Positions 29,947 through 39,729 of a DNA stretch of 64,000 nucleotides are shown here, piece by piece. Origin of the DNA: an uncultured Paracoccaceae bacterium. GTDB lineage: Bacteria; Pseudomonadota; Alphaproteobacteria; Rhodobacterales; Rhodobacteraceae. The stretch's first letter is position 1; every line of letters starts with the position of its first letter. Under the pieces are notes generated by a model that saw only the letters and a program-made list of their open reading frames with translations, ran no database searches and was not told where the DNA came from. A program made the translations under genes and the position numbers. The stretch covers positions 186,001 through 250,000 of the forward strand of contig CANMKS010000001.1 of NCBI GenBank assembly GCA_947498645.1, in the 5' to 3' direction.

Positions 29947-30711
29947 CTAAGCACCGCTTTCAACAAAGCCTTTCGGCGCTTCATCACTTACCAACCGCAT
30001 ACCCAGATGCGCTGGCGGCGTCCCAACAGCGCATCCCCCACGGGCCGGGTCGCGGACAAGAAATGACATCGCTGCCACATGTTCACCGCCCACAAAGAAT
30101 GCAGGGCAGCGGTCCGGTGTGATTTGCCCTTCGGCCGCCCCTGCATAGCAGTCCATAGTCCATTCCCAGACGCTGCCATTGAGATCGACGACACCCTGAG
30201 ACGTGGTATCGAACGATCCGCGCGGGCGCAGGGTACGTTTGGTCTGCGGGTCCATCAGGTAGGCCGAAGCCCAGGTCAATTCAGGGTCGGTAAAGATCGG
30301 ATCAGGGGTTTCTGGCATCACCTCGGCGGCCATATATTCCCACTCCGGCAAGGTCGGCAGACGAAAATTGCCGCCGGTAACGTCATTCACCCATCGCAGG
30401 TATTCTGACACATCGACAAAGGACAGACCTGTCGCGGGCATGTCCTGTCCGGCGTGATTGCCCGTGGCCCGCAAGCGAAGGGTACAGGCGCCCGCATCGT
30501 TGCAGGCGTTCCATTCGGCGATGCTAACTTCGTATTTCTGGACATATAGCGGTGTGCCGTCAGGCATCAGAACGGCGTGTTCCGCCATTTCGGGCTGATA
30601 AGCAAGATCGGGGCCGCCGGTAAGAACGGCAGCCCCGATCAAAACAGCCGCCGCCAACACAGCACATCCCGTCAGGAGGCTTTTGGTGTGGTTGGCGATG
30701 GCAGTTTTCAT
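29947..30711 (-). CDS. nirV: NirV-like formylglycine-generating-enzyme-fold (SUMF1) protein
   Basis: KYEVSIAEWNACNDAGAC, FRLPTLPEWEYMA, VVDLNGSVWEWT; immediately downstream of nirK. Confidence 0.82.
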   Translation of the reverse strand: MKTAIANHTKSLLTGCAVLAAAVLIGAAVLTGGPDLAYQPEMAEHAVLMPDGTPLYVQKYEVSIAEWNACNDAGACTLRLRATGNHAGQDMPATGLSFVDVSEYLRWVNDVTGGNFRLPTLPEWEYMAAEVMPETPDPIFTDPELTWASAYLMDPQTKRTLRPRGSFDTTSQGVVDLNGSVWEWTMDCYAGAAEGQITPDRCPAFFVGGEHVAAMSFLVRDPARGGCAVGTPPAHLGMRLVSDEAPKGFVESGA

Positions 30712-30726
30712 CTGTGCGATCTCCGA

Positions 30727-31938
30727 TCAGGTTTCAAAGGTCCGTGGTGCGACAACCTGTTCCATCAGGGCATTGTTCCATTCCCCTTCGACAACAAAGT
30801 GGGCAGCGGCCCCCAGCAATGTGGCCTCGATCAGGTTGTGGTTCACATAGGCGTAGACGCCCGGTTGTTCGAATGTGTACATCGCGGCCATCGCGGTGCC
30901 ACCGCGGACGAACCAGGTCTCAAGCCCGGTCAGCGGCGGATCGCTAAAGGATGTTTCCCAGACATAGTTACCGTGCCCGCCGATCAGGTGCGGACGGCTG
31001 TCGCGATTGGCCTGATTGTGGATCATCAGCACGGTTTCACCCACCTTGGCTTTCAGGGCGTTTTCCCCGGTCAGCGCACCAACGGCACCGTTAAAGACGC
31101 AGTGTGTCGGGATCAGTGTGCGCATCGCTTCAATGCTGTCGGCATAGTCATCGCCCGCGGCTTCGTATTGCCGGAAATCACCAAATTCATCCTTGGGCAG
31201 GTAGTAATCCTGCTCGCCGATATACGCGATACTGTCGTAACGCAGCGGGTTGCCTTCGGCGTCTTTCAGACCATCGCGCGGCAGAACCATCACTGCACCA
31301 TTCATGCCATGCGTGACGTGATAGGGGATCATCGCGCCACCCGGCGCGCAGTGATAAGTAAAGCAGCCAGGTTTGGTCGCTTTCCAACGCAACACGGTTT
31401 CTTCACCAGGGAAAACATGGGTCAGACCACCGCCACCCAACGCCCCGGTTGAGGCGTGAAAGTCGATGTTGTGTTCCATCATGCTGTCGACGGGGTTGCG
31501 CAGAGTCAGTTCGACCATATCGCCTTCGTGACAGATGATCAGGGGTCCAGGGACGGACCCGTTATAGGTCAGCGCCCAGACGCTTGCACCGGTGTCTTCG
31601 TCGACGACCATCAGACGCTCTGTTGTTTCCATGAAGATCTCGATGATCTTGGGGCCGCCTGTGGCCACTTGCTCGTGCGCAGGGGCAAAAGGCGGCGCCA
31701 CGAGTTCCTGCTTGACGCGGGTATAGCCGGACAAGTCAGCTGGTTCTGCTGCGACCTGTGCCTGGGCCTCTGCCTCGATAAAGCGGGCTGCCGGGGGTTG
31801 CATGCGCGGCATCGGGCCACGACGCTGGTTTGCAAGTGCGCCAGCCCCTGTCATCGCGGCAGCGCCAGCCAGAACAGAGCCGCGCAGAACATTGCGGCGC
31901 GTGGTTGGGGTCAGTCCGGGGTTGATAAATTTGGTCAT
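30727..31938 (-). CDS. nirK: Copper-containing nitrite reductase
   Basis: Cupredoxin copper-ligand regions [55 protein letters not shown]; Tat-like N-terminus TTRRNVLRG. Confidence 0.97.
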   Translation of the reverse strand: MTKFINPGLTPTTRRNVLRGSVLAGAAAMTGAGALANQRRGPMPRMQPPAARFIEAEAQAQVAAEPADLSGYTRVKQELVAPPFAPAHEQVATGGPKIIEIFMETTERLMVVDEDTGASVWALTYNGSVPGPLIICHEGDMVELTLRNPVDSMMEHNIDFHASTGALGGGGLTHVFPGEETVLRWKATKPGCFTYHCAPGGAMIPYHVTHGMNGAVMVLPRDGLKDAEGNPLRYDSIAYIGEQDYYLPKDEFGDFRQYEAAGDDYADSIEAMRTLIPTHCVFNGAVGALTGENALKAKVGETVLMIHNQANRDSRPHLIGGHGNYVWETSFSDPPLTGLETWFVRGGTAMAAMYTFEQPGVYAYVNHNLIEATLLGAAAHFVVEGEWNNALMEQVVAPRTFET

Positions 31939-31996
31939 CATTTCCTCCATGTGATTGGGGTGGCGCAAAGCATCACCGCTTTGCACCAAATTGATT

Positions 31997-32428
31997 TCAG
32001 AAGTTGGCAAGCTGGGCTTCAAAGCGCTCTTTGGCTTTGCGTGGAATGCGCCCCTCGAGATAACCTTCGGGGATCTCCACATCGCCCACCGCTATTGTCA
32101 TCACCATGCCCATGGCAAAGTGCGGTTTGCAGATCACGCCATAAACACCTTCGACGTCCAGGGTGACTTCGATCTCTTCGTTGATACCGCCTTTGAAGGC
32201 CTCTGCCCCTTCGGGCAGCATACCGTCGTTGATCTCGGCATTGTGGCCGCGATCGGTGGCAACAAAACGGATCGTGTCGCCGGCCGCCGCCTGCACAAAC
32301 GCTGGTTCAAAGACCATACGTTCGCCATCAGAGCCTTGGTTCAGCATCTGCACTTCGAATGTTTCGGCAAAGGCCGCGCTGCCCATCAGGGCAGCAAGTG
32401 CGATCCCAGTTGCGATTTTGTGGAACAT
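31997..32428 (-). CDS. Pseudoazurin
   Basis: Signal peptide; [42 protein letters not shown]...[15 protein letters not shown]. Confidence 0.95.
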   Translation of the reverse strand: MFHKIATGIALAALMGSAAFAETFEVQMLNQGSDGERMVFEPAFVQAAAGDTIRFVATDRGHNAEINDGMLPEGAEAFKGGINEEIEVTLDVEGVYGVICKPHFAMGMVMTIAVGDVEIPEGYLEGRIPRKAKERFEAQLANF

Positions 32429-32492
32429 CAGTTTTCCTTTCAAATGTCTTCACGTCTTGTGTTCCATCTTAAGCAAGGCAGCGTTTCAAACG

Positions 32493-32506
32493 TTGCGCTG
32501 CCGCAA
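32493..32506. promoter_or_regulatory. Perfect NNR/Dnr-type box between pseudoazurin and Crp/Fnr regulator genes
   Basis: TTGCG-CTGC-CGCAA. Confidence 0.75.
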
Positions 32507-32571
32507 ACAACTGAACGAAAGGCGGCATTCATCTTTTGCACGGCACCGCAATCTGTGGCACCAATTCGGAC

Positions 32572-33288
32572 ATGGACGTCGCACCCACCCGCCCTGTTTT
32601 TCCACGACTTGACGAAAGCCTGCTTTCGCACCTGCCGCCGTTTTCCAAACTGGACAAACGGCAGATCCGCGCAATTCTCGATCAGGCCGTTTCGCGGCGA
32701 TATGAAACCGGCGTTTCGCTTTTTGATGAGGGTGCGCCGGCAGAACGGTTTTACATGCTGCTGGATGGATATGTGCGTGTTGTGCGCATCACGCCAACCG
32801 GTGAACAGGTCACGGCGCTCCACATCCCTGCGGGGCAACTGCTTGGCATCGCCAAGGCCATTGGAAAAGAGGCTTACCCCGCTACGGCGATCGCTGCGGC
32901 TGAATCTATCGTGCTGAGCTGGCCAATGGGGCTTTGGGATCAATTTGTGGCGGACTATGACGGGTTTGCTACAGAAACGTATAAGACAATTGGTAATCGT
33001 CTGGGTGAGATGAACACCCGCATCGTCGAGATGGCCACCCAGCAAGTTGAACAACGCGTGGCAAATGCGCTGCTGCGGCTGATCAATCAAACCGGGCGCA
33101 AAGTATCAAACGGGATCGAGATCGACTTTCCGATCACCCGTCAGGATTTGTCGGAACTGACAGCAACCACATTGCACACCGTCAGCCGCCTGCTGAGCGC
33201 ATGGGAAAAGCAGGGGCTTGTGCAAAGCAAACGCAAGCGGATCACGGTCTGCGATCCACATGCCTTGGTGGTGCTTAGCCAAGTCTAG
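32572..33288 (+). CDS. Crp/Fnr family regulator, NnrR/Dnr-like
   Basis: cNMP-like domain FDEGAPAERFYMLLDGYVRVVR; HTH ITRQDLSELTATTLHTVSRLLSAWEKQGLV; no N-terminal Fe-S cysteines; set inside the nir/nor cluster. Confidence 0.9.
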   Translation: MDVAPTRPVFPRLDESLLSHLPPFSKLDKRQIRAILDQAVSRRYETGVSLFDEGAPAERFYMLLDGYVRVVRITPTGEQVTALHIPAGQLLGIAKAIGKEAYPATAIAAAESIVLSWPMGLWDQFVADYDGFATETYKTIGNRLGEMNTRIVEMATQQVEQRVANALLRLINQTGRKVSNGIEIDFPITRQDLSELTATTLHTVSRLLSAWEKQGLVQSKRKRITVCDPHALVVLSQV

Positions 33289-33494
33289 ACCGTGACGGAT
33301 GCGATCAGCTCTGCCATGAATGCATCATAGTCCAGATGATATTCCGCGCATGCGTCGATAAGCGTATGAAACGGGCCGATCAGACATCCAACACACAGCA
33401 TATTGTGCCGCACAAAGACCGGAATGGTCTGCGGCCAATGCGTCATCAACTCTGACAGCGGTAAATCCGGATCATCAAGTTGCGGGACACGCAT
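33285..33494 (-). CDS. DUF1858 domain-containing protein
   Basis: LPLSELMTHWPQTIPVFVRHNMLCVGCLIGPFHTLIDACAEYHLD. Confidence 0.85.
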   Translation of the reverse strand: MRVPQLDDPDLPLSELMTHWPQTIPVFVRHNMLCVGCLIGPFHTLIDACAEYHLDYDAFMAELIASVTV

Positions 33495-33542
33495 ATGAGC
33501 CTCCTTTCGGGGATCATCCTATACGTGCAAATCCGCAGAACT

Positions 33543-33556
33543 TTGCGCTAGCACAA
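33543..33556. promoter_or_regulatory. Near-perfect NNR-type box upstream of norC
   Basis: TTGCG-CTAG-CACAA, 58 bp before norC ATG. Confidence 0.6.
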
Positions 33557-33614
33557 ATTCCACCCCCCTCGCCCGCGCTAAAAACGGTCATCCCGCATAT
33601 CAGGAGGCCGCAAC

Positions 33615-34067
33615 ATGGCTGAATTTCTTACCAAATCACGGGCGCGGAACATCTTCTACGGGGGCTCGATCTTCTTTGTCGTGATCTTCGTGGGGATGAC
33701 CGTCCATTCACATAAATACGTGGTCAATACTTCGACCGCGGGCATGCCGCTGAGCGAAGAGGTCGTGCGTGGCAAACATGTCTGGGAACGGAACTCGTGC
33801 ATCAATTGTCACACGCTGCACGGCGAAGGCGCGTATTTCGCGCCAGAGGTCGGCAATGTCATGACCCGCTGGGGCGTACAAGACAGCCCTGAGGACGCCT
33901 TTGAAACGCTGAAAGGTTGGATCGAAGCACAACCCAGCGGCATCGAAGGCCGCCGCCAGATGCCCGGCTATGACCTGAGCGACGAAGACATTCGCGGCCT
34001 CGCAGAATTCCTGCGGTGGGCGGATCAAACCGACACACAGGGCTGGCCGCCCAATGATGCGGGATAA
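33615..34067 (+). CDS. norC: Nitric oxide reductase subunit C (cytochrome c)
   Basis: N-terminal TM; RNSCINCHTLHGEGAYFAPEVGNV heme c motif. Confidence 0.97.
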   Translation: MAEFLTKSRARNIFYGGSIFFVVIFVGMTVHSHKYVVNTSTAGMPLSEEVVRGKHVWERNSCINCHTLHGEGAYFAPEVGNVMTRWGVQDSPEDAFETLKGWIEAQPSGIEGRRQMPGYDLSDEDIRGLAEFLRWADQTDTQGWPPNDAG

Positions 34068-34079
34068 GGAGTGGAACCA

Positions 34080-35429
34080 ATGAAATATCAATCTCAAAGA
34101 GTGGCTTACTGGTACTTCCTTGCGGCGATGGCGCTGTTTGGTGTTCAGGTGCTGGGCGGGCTTCTCGCTGGGTGGATTTACGTCTCGCCCAATTTTCTGT
34201 CGGAAATTCTGCCATTCAACGTCATTCGGATGATTCACACCAACGCGCTGATTGTTTGGCTGCTTCTGGGGTTTTTCGGTGCCGCCTATTTTCTGATCCC
34301 AGAGGAATCGGAACGCGAAATCTGGTCCCCGAAATTGGCCTACGTCCAGTTGATCATCCTGCTGGTGGGCACCTTGGGTGCTGTGGGGTCATACCTTGTC
34401 GGGATTCACGGCGGGCGCGAGTTTCTGGAACAACCGCTCTGGGTGAAGTTCGGTATCCTCGTGGCAGCACTGATTTTCTTGCTCAACGTCTCGATGACGG
34501 TGCTTGCAGGCAAAAAGACGGCGATCACCAATGTGCTGTTGATGGGACTTTGGCTGTTATCGCTGCTGTGGATATTTGCCTTTATCAACCCCGATAACCT
34601 TTCGCTGGACAAGATGTACTGGTGGTTCGTTGTTCACCTGTGGGTGGAGGCCACGTGGGAACTGGTGATGGCGGCAATTCTTGCCTTTTTGCTGCTCAAG
34701 CTGACAGGCGTCGACCGCGAGGTCGTTGAAAAATGGCTTTACATCATCGTGGCCACCGCGCTGTTCAGCGGCATTCTTGGCACCGGGCACCACTTTTACT
34801 GGATCGGTCTGCCGGGCTATTGGCAGTGGATCGGGTCGATCTTCTCGACTTTCGAAGTGATCCCGTTCTTTTTGATGATGTCCTTTGCCTTTGTCATGGT
34901 CTGGAAAGGGCGCAAGAACCACCCCAACAAGGCCGCACTGCTCTGGTCGCTGGGGTCCAGCACGGTGGCTTTCTTTGGCGCTGGCGTCTGGGGGTTTCTG
35001 CACACGTTGCACGGGGTGAATTTCTACAGCCACGGCACCCAGATCACAGCAGCCCACGGGCACCTTGCGTTCTACGGAGCTTATGTAGCGTTGAACCTGG
35101 CAATCTTTACCTACGCCATGCCGATGCTACGGGAACGCGCGCCGTACAATCAGGTGCTGAACATGGCTTCGTTCTGGCTGATGACAGGTGGCATGGCGTT
35201 CATGACCTTCGTGCTGACCTTTGCGGGTACAATCCAGACCCACATGCAGCGTGTGCTGGGTGACTACTACATGACGGTCCAGGACGATCTTGCGATCTTT
35301 TATCTGATGCGCTTTGGCGCTGGGGCCTGTGTGGTGCTTGGTGCGCTATTGTTCATCTACTCGATACTGGTGGTGCGCAGGGACGAAATCATCGCCCCCG
35401 GCCCAACCGTGCAGACACCGGGAGAATAG
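34080..35429 (+). CDS. norB: Nitric oxide reductase subunit B
   Basis: 12-TM heme-copper oxidase family: IHTNALIVWLLLGFFGAAYFLIPEE, WWFVVHLWVEATWELVMAAI, GHHFYWIGLPGYW, HGHLAFYGAYV; alternative GTG start at 34071. Confidence 0.97.
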   Translation: MKYQSQRVAYWYFLAAMALFGVQVLGGLLAGWIYVSPNFLSEILPFNVIRMIHTNALIVWLLLGFFGAAYFLIPEESEREIWSPKLAYVQLIILLVGTLGAVGSYLVGIHGGREFLEQPLWVKFGILVAALIFLLNVSMTVLAGKKTAITNVLLMGLWLLSLLWIFAFINPDNLSLDKMYWWFVVHLWVEATWELVMAAILAFLLLKLTGVDREVVEKWLYIIVATALFSGILGTGHHFYWIGLPGYWQWIGSIFSTFEVIPFFLMMSFAFVMVWKGRKNHPNKAALLWSLGSSTVAFFGAGVWGFLHTLHGVNFYSHGTQITAAHGHLAFYGAYVALNLAIFTYAMPMLRERAPYNQVLNMASFWLMTGGMAFMTFVLTFAGTIQTHMQRVLGDYYMTVQDDLAIFYLMRFGAGACVVLGALLFIYSILVVRRDEIIAPGPTVQTPGE

Positions 35430-35432
35430 GCC

Positions 35433-36227
35433 ATGAACATCGCAACCCATCCCACCTTGCCGTTCTATCAGGTAACAGGCCGCGAATGTGATCTGTTCGA
35501 GACAGCCTACGCGAATGGTTTGCCCCTTCTTTTGAAGGGGCCGACCGGCTGCGGCAAAACCCGCTTTGTTGAGCATATGGCCGCCAAACTGGGCAAACCG
35601 CTGTATACAGTGGCCTGCCACGATGACTTGTCTGCCGCAGACCTGATCGGGCGCTACCTTCTAAAGGGTGGAGAAACCATTTGGGTTGATGGTCCATTAA
35701 CCCGTGCGGTGCGCGAGGGCGGGATCTGCTATCTGGATGAAGTGGTCGAGGCGCGGAAAGACGTAACAGTTGTTCTGCATCCGCTGACCGACACCCGGCG
35801 CACGTTGATGATTGACCGGACAGGCGAAGAATTGACTGCGCCAAAGGACTTCATGTTGGTGGCCAGCTACAACCCCGGCTATCAAAATGTGCTGAAACGG
35901 CTGAAACCCTCGACGCGACAGCGGTTCTTGTCGATCTCATTCGATTTCCCCACGCCCGATGTTGAAATCACAGTGGTGAGCCGCGAAAGCGGGCTTGACG
36001 CGGGCCGCGTGGCCCCTTTGGTGCGGCTTGCCGGGCATATCCGCAACCTGTCGGGCATGGACCTCGAAGAAGGCGTCTCGACCCGGCTGTTGATCTATGC
36101 CGCCACTTTGATGGCAGGGGGCATGGGCGTGGATGCGGCGCTTGAGGCGGCGGTGATAGAACCCCTCAGCGATGAACCCGACGTACAGCAATCGCTGCGC
36201 GATCTGGTCAGCACGATCTACGGGTAA
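35433..36227 (+). CDS. norQ: NorQ-type MoxR AAA+ ATPase
   Basis: LLLKGPTGCGKTRFVEHMA, CYLDEVVEARKDVTVVLHPLTD; position after norB. Confidence 0.95.
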   Translation: MNIATHPTLPFYQVTGRECDLFETAYANGLPLLLKGPTGCGKTRFVEHMAAKLGKPLYTVACHDDLSAADLIGRYLLKGGETIWVDGPLTRAVREGGICYLDEVVEARKDVTVVLHPLTDTRRTLMIDRTGEELTAPKDFMLVASYNPGYQNVLKRLKPSTRQRFLSISFDFPTPDVEITVVSRESGLDAGRVAPLVRLAGHIRNLSGMDLEEGVSTRLLIYAATLMAGGMGVDAALEAAVIEPLSDEPDVQQSLRDLVSTIYG

Positions 36228-36232
36228 ATATC

Positions 36233-38116
36233 ATGCGCCTGCTTGACCTCATGGAACCGGAAGAAACGGTTGGCAATCTGTGGCATGACATGGCCAGTGG
36301 GATCGGTGCGGACGTCAGCTATCCCCAGGCGGGGGCGGCGCTGGCCACATTGCGCCCGAGCCTTGCGGTGCTGTTTCGCGCCCTTGGTGGGCCGGCGGGC
36401 GTCGAACTGGCTGAGGCACCTGCCACCCTGATGGCGCATCGCCGCCTGATACGCCGCAAACTGGCGGCCGAGCGTGAACGCGAGTGGGTGGCGCATTTCG
36501 ACGGAGAGCGGCTGAGCCTGCCGCCCCTTATTGCCGCTTTTCCCGACCCCGATCTGAACCGCGCCGCCTATTTCTGGCTTACGGCGTTGGCCGCAACCGC
36601 GGACACGCGCGACCTTGTCCTGCCGACTGATCCAACAGCATTTGACTGCGCTCAGATCACCCTGAATGCGGCAGCCGCTGATGCAGCCTACGCCGCTTGT
36701 CCGGGTCTGCGCGACGCCTATGTCCGTATGGCGGCATTATGCGTGGCGGGGCGGCCAAAGGTCATGCGTCCCGCACAGGAAGCCGCGCTTGAGGTCGCGA
36801 TTTGTCAGCAACTCGGCGGTGATACGCCATCATTGCAACCACAACCCACGCCCCGCAGCTATATGCCCCTTGCGCCGGTACCGATCTGGCTGCGGTTTGG
36901 CGCCCGCGGATCAGGGGCCAGTGCTGCGGACGATGCGGCAGATCAACAAACGCCACCCCCCGCTGCCGCCCATACCAGTCGCAAACTGGGCGCGCGCAAG
37001 GATCAGGACCAGCAAAACCGCAAGGACAGTTTCATCATTCATCGCTTTGAATCGATCCTGTCCTGGGTGGAGTCGCTGAACATCAACCGAAGTGTTGATG
37101 ATGACGATGATGAGAACGCACAAAAAGCCGCAGACGATCAGGACCAGATCACCTTGTCCAAACAGGATCGCAAGGCCGCAACACGGTTGCGGTTGCACCT
37201 TGATCTATCCCCGGCGGATGCCGATCACGAGGCTTTGTCAGGCATCCATACCTACCCCGAATGGAACCATCAGTCGCGCAATTACATGCCCGATCACTGT
37301 CGTGTGTTAGACGCGCCCGCGCAGCCACAAGATGCGTCCTTCATCCCCGACCCGCGCCACATTCGCGCAACCCGCCGTCAATTCGAAGCTTTGCGTCCCC
37401 GTCGCATCCTGCAACCCCGGCAAGTGGACGGATCAGAGCTTGATCTGGATGCGCTTTTGACGACACGGGCTGATCTACAGGCGACCGGTCGGGGGTCTGA
37501 CCGGATTTGGCAATCAGCGCGCCAGATTGAAAGGGATATGTCCGTGGCCTTTTTGATCGACAACTCACGCTCAACAGAATCCGCCATCGGCGACACCAGC
37601 GTGATTGACGTGGCTCGGCATACGATGGCGGCACTTGCCACGGGGATTGATGCAGCGGGCGACCGGCTTGGCATCTGGGGGTTTTCATCGCTGCGCCGCG
37701 ACCGGGTGTTCCTGACACGTTGCAAAACCTTTGACGACCCAATGTCGCCCCAGATCATCGCCAATATCGGCGCGCTAAAGCCCGGCCATTACACGCGCCT
37801 TGGTGCCGCAATCCGCCACGTCAGCACACAACTGGCCACGGAACCCAGCGCGCGCAAACTGCTGATTGTGCTGACCGACGGCAAACCCAATGATCTGGAC
37901 CATTACGAAGGCCAGCACGGGATCGAAGACAGCCATATGGCCGTGCGCGAGGCACGCAACGCTGGCCTGAGCTTGCATGGCATTATCATCGACGAGGACG
38001 GGCAGGATTGGTTTGCGCGCATCTTCGGGCGGGGTGGCTTTACCCTGCTGCCGGATGCCCGGCGCCTGACGCGGGCTTTGCCCGACCTATACCGCACCCT
38101 GACACAGGAGACCTGA
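36233..38116 (+). CDS. norD: NorD, VWA-domain protein
   Basis: C-terminal VWA MIDAS-like region FLIDNSRSTES...LIVLTDGKPNDLDHYEGQHGIEDS; follows norQ. Confidence 0.93.
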   Translation: MRLLDLMEPEETVGNLWHDMASGIGADVSYPQAGAALATLRPSLAVLFRALGGPAGVELAEAPATLMAHRRLIRRKLAAEREREWVAHFDGERLSLPPLIAAFPDPDLNRAAYFWLTALAATADTRDLVLPTDPTAFDCAQITLNAAAADAAYAACPGLRDAYVRMAALCVAGRPKVMRPAQEAALEVAICQQLGGDTPSLQPQPTPRSYMPLAPVPIWLRFGARGSGASAADDAADQQTPPPAAAHTSRKLGARKDQDQQNRKDSFIIHRFESILSWVESLNINRSVDDDDDENAQKAADDQDQITLSKQDRKAATRLRLHLDLSPADADHEALSGIHTYPEWNHQSRNYMPDHCRVLDAPAQPQDASFIPDPRHIRATRRQFEALRPRRILQPRQVDGSELDLDALLTTRADLQATGRGSDRIWQSARQIERDMSVAFLIDNSRSTESAIGDTSVIDVARHTMAALATGIDAAGDRLGIWGFSSLRRDRVFLTRCKTFDDPMSPQIIANIGALKPGHYTRLGAAIRHVSTQLATEPSARKLLIVLTDGKPNDLDHYEGQHGIEDSHMAVREARNAGLSLHGIIIDEDGQDWFARIFGRGGFTLLPDARRLTRALPDLYRTLTQET

Positions 38117-38117
38117 C

Positions 38118-38300
38118 ATGCGTTTACTATTTCCCTTGACCGGAATGACCTGCCTGATCGCAACGGCCAGCCTGGCACAGGAATTTGACCGCCCCATTCC
38201 GCAGGCGCAATCCGCGACGGCAGAATTCTGGTTTGCGCTGGCCAGTATCGCCATGATCGCAGCCCTTGTGGTTGTGCAGCGACTGGTGGCGCGGTCATGA
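38118..38300 (+). CDS. Small membrane protein, nor-cluster orf (unknown function)
   Basis: 60 aa, signal/TM plus a second TM; ATG right after norD stop; overlaps next ORF. Confidence 0.65.
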   Translation: MRLLFPLTGMTCLIATASLAQEFDRPIPQAQSATAEFWFALASIAMIAALVVVQRLVARS

Positions 38301-38536
38301 CACCAACGGGTTGGCCCACCGGCAAGATTGCACTGGCGCTTTATCCTTTTGGGGCGGGTGCAGCGGCGGTCAATGTATTCTTTGCCTCGCTGATTTTTAG
38401 CTGGCTGGGCGGTCCTGTTGCGACGACACCTTGGTCGATCGGGTTGGGATGCGCCATCGGGGCACCCGCAACGTGGTATTTCGCCCGCCACATTCGGCAT
38501 TTGATGGATGTCGCTGACAAGGCACAGGAAGGATAA
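38297..38536 (+). CDS. Small membrane protein, nor-cluster orf (unknown function)
   Basis: 79 aa, two predicted TM helices; ATGA overlap with the upstream ORF and 2-bp gap to nnrS. Confidence 0.65.
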   Translation: MTPTGWPTGKIALALYPFGAGAAAVNVFFASLIFSWLGGPVATTPWSIGLGCAIGAPATWYFARHIRHLMDVADKAQEG

Positions 38537-38538
38537 AG

Positions 38539-39729
38539 ATGGCAACGTCAGCAGAGCAAATGCGCGCATGGCAGGGGCCTGCGCTTTTCAGCTTCGGGTT
38601 TCGCCCGTTCTTTTTGGGTGGTGCTGTCTGGGTCGTGTTTGCGATGCTGGTATGGATATTGATGTTGGCGGGATCGGTCGAACTGCCAACACGGTTTGAT
38701 CCCGTCGCGTGGCATGCGCATGAATTCCTTTTTGGCTATCTGGGTGCCGTGCTGGCGGGTTTTCTGCTGACGGCTGTACCCAACTGGACCGGCCGGTTGC
38801 CGATAGTAGGCTGGCCCCTGGCCGCTCTTTTTGCGCTTTGGTGCGCCGGGCGTATCGCGATCCTGACGGCGGCAGTCTGGCCCGTCGGGGTTGCCGCTGG
38901 TATCGACATCGCTTTTCCGGTTGTTCTTGGTGCGTTGATCCTGCGGGAAATCATCGCGGGGCGAAATTGGCGCAACTTGATCGTGCTGGCGTTGCTGAGT
39001 GTCTTTACACTCGCAAATGTTCTGTTCCATTTTGAGGCGATGAGCGATGCATATGCCCCAAAAGGCTTTGGGCTAAGGTTGGGTCTGGCAACTGTTGTGA
39101 TGATGATCGCCGTGATCGGCGGGCGGATCATTCCGTCATTCACCCGCAACTGGTTGGCCCAGAACAGTGATGCAGCACACCCAACACCACCGATGCAGCG
39201 GTTTGACAGGATCGTGATTTTGGCTGGCCTTGGCATTCTGTCGATCTGGGTCGCACTGCCCGCACATGTAGCAACAGGCATTCTGTTGCTTGTGTTCACA
39301 CTGTTTCACACGGCCCGCCTGTTACGCTGGCAAGGGCATCACACATACAGCGAAGCCTTGGTCTTTGTCCTGCATGCGGCCTATGCACTGATCCCTTTGG
39401 GCGCACTCGCGCTGGGGATAGAGATCTTGCTGGGGCAGGCAAACCAGGCCGCGGCCCAGCACGTCTGGATGGCAGGCGCCATCGGCGCGATGACACTGGC
39501 AATGATGACCCGGGCAACACGCGGCCATACAGGGCGGACGTTGGCGGCGGACAAACCGACCATCCTGATCTATCTGAGCGTTTTCGGGTCGGTTGGGTTG
39601 CGATATCTTGCGCCGAGCGAACCTGCATTGATCACCGTGTCAGGCATACTTTGGATCGCGGCATTTGGCGGTTTCGTGCTCGCTTACGGTCCGTCCTTGT
39701 GTCGCCCGAAAGAGGCCAGACAGACATGA
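38539..39729 (+). CDS. nnrS: NnrS family protein
   Basis: 12-TM protein: FSFGFRPFFLGGAVW, WHAHEFLFGYLGAVLAGFLLTAVPNWTGRLP, GGRIIPSFTRNWL. Confidence 0.93.
   Translation: MATSAEQMRAWQGPALFSFGFRPFFLGGAVWVVFAMLVWILMLAGSVELPTRFDPVAWHAHEFLFGYLGAVLAGFLLTAVPNWTGRLPIVGWPLAALFALWCAGRIAILTAAVWPVGVAAGIDIAFPVVLGALILREIIAGRNWRNLIVLALLSVFTLANVLFHFEAMSDAYAPKGFGLRLGLATVVMMIAVIGGRIIPSFTRNWLAQNSDAAHPTPPMQRFDRIVILAGLGILSIWVALPAHVATGILLLVFTLFHTARLLRWQGHHTYSEALVFVLHAAYALIPLGALALGIEILLGQANQAAAQHVWMAGAIGAMTLAMMTRATRGHTGRTLAADKPTILIYLSVFGSVGLRYLAPSEPALITVSGILWIAAFGGFVLAYGPSLCRPKEARQT

Noticed and set aside
31939-31996. NNR box directly upstream of nirK
   Set aside because: The interval contains GGCGCAAAGC and TTGATTTC fragments but no TTGNN-N4-NNCAA inverted pair with correct spacing, so no site is claimed.
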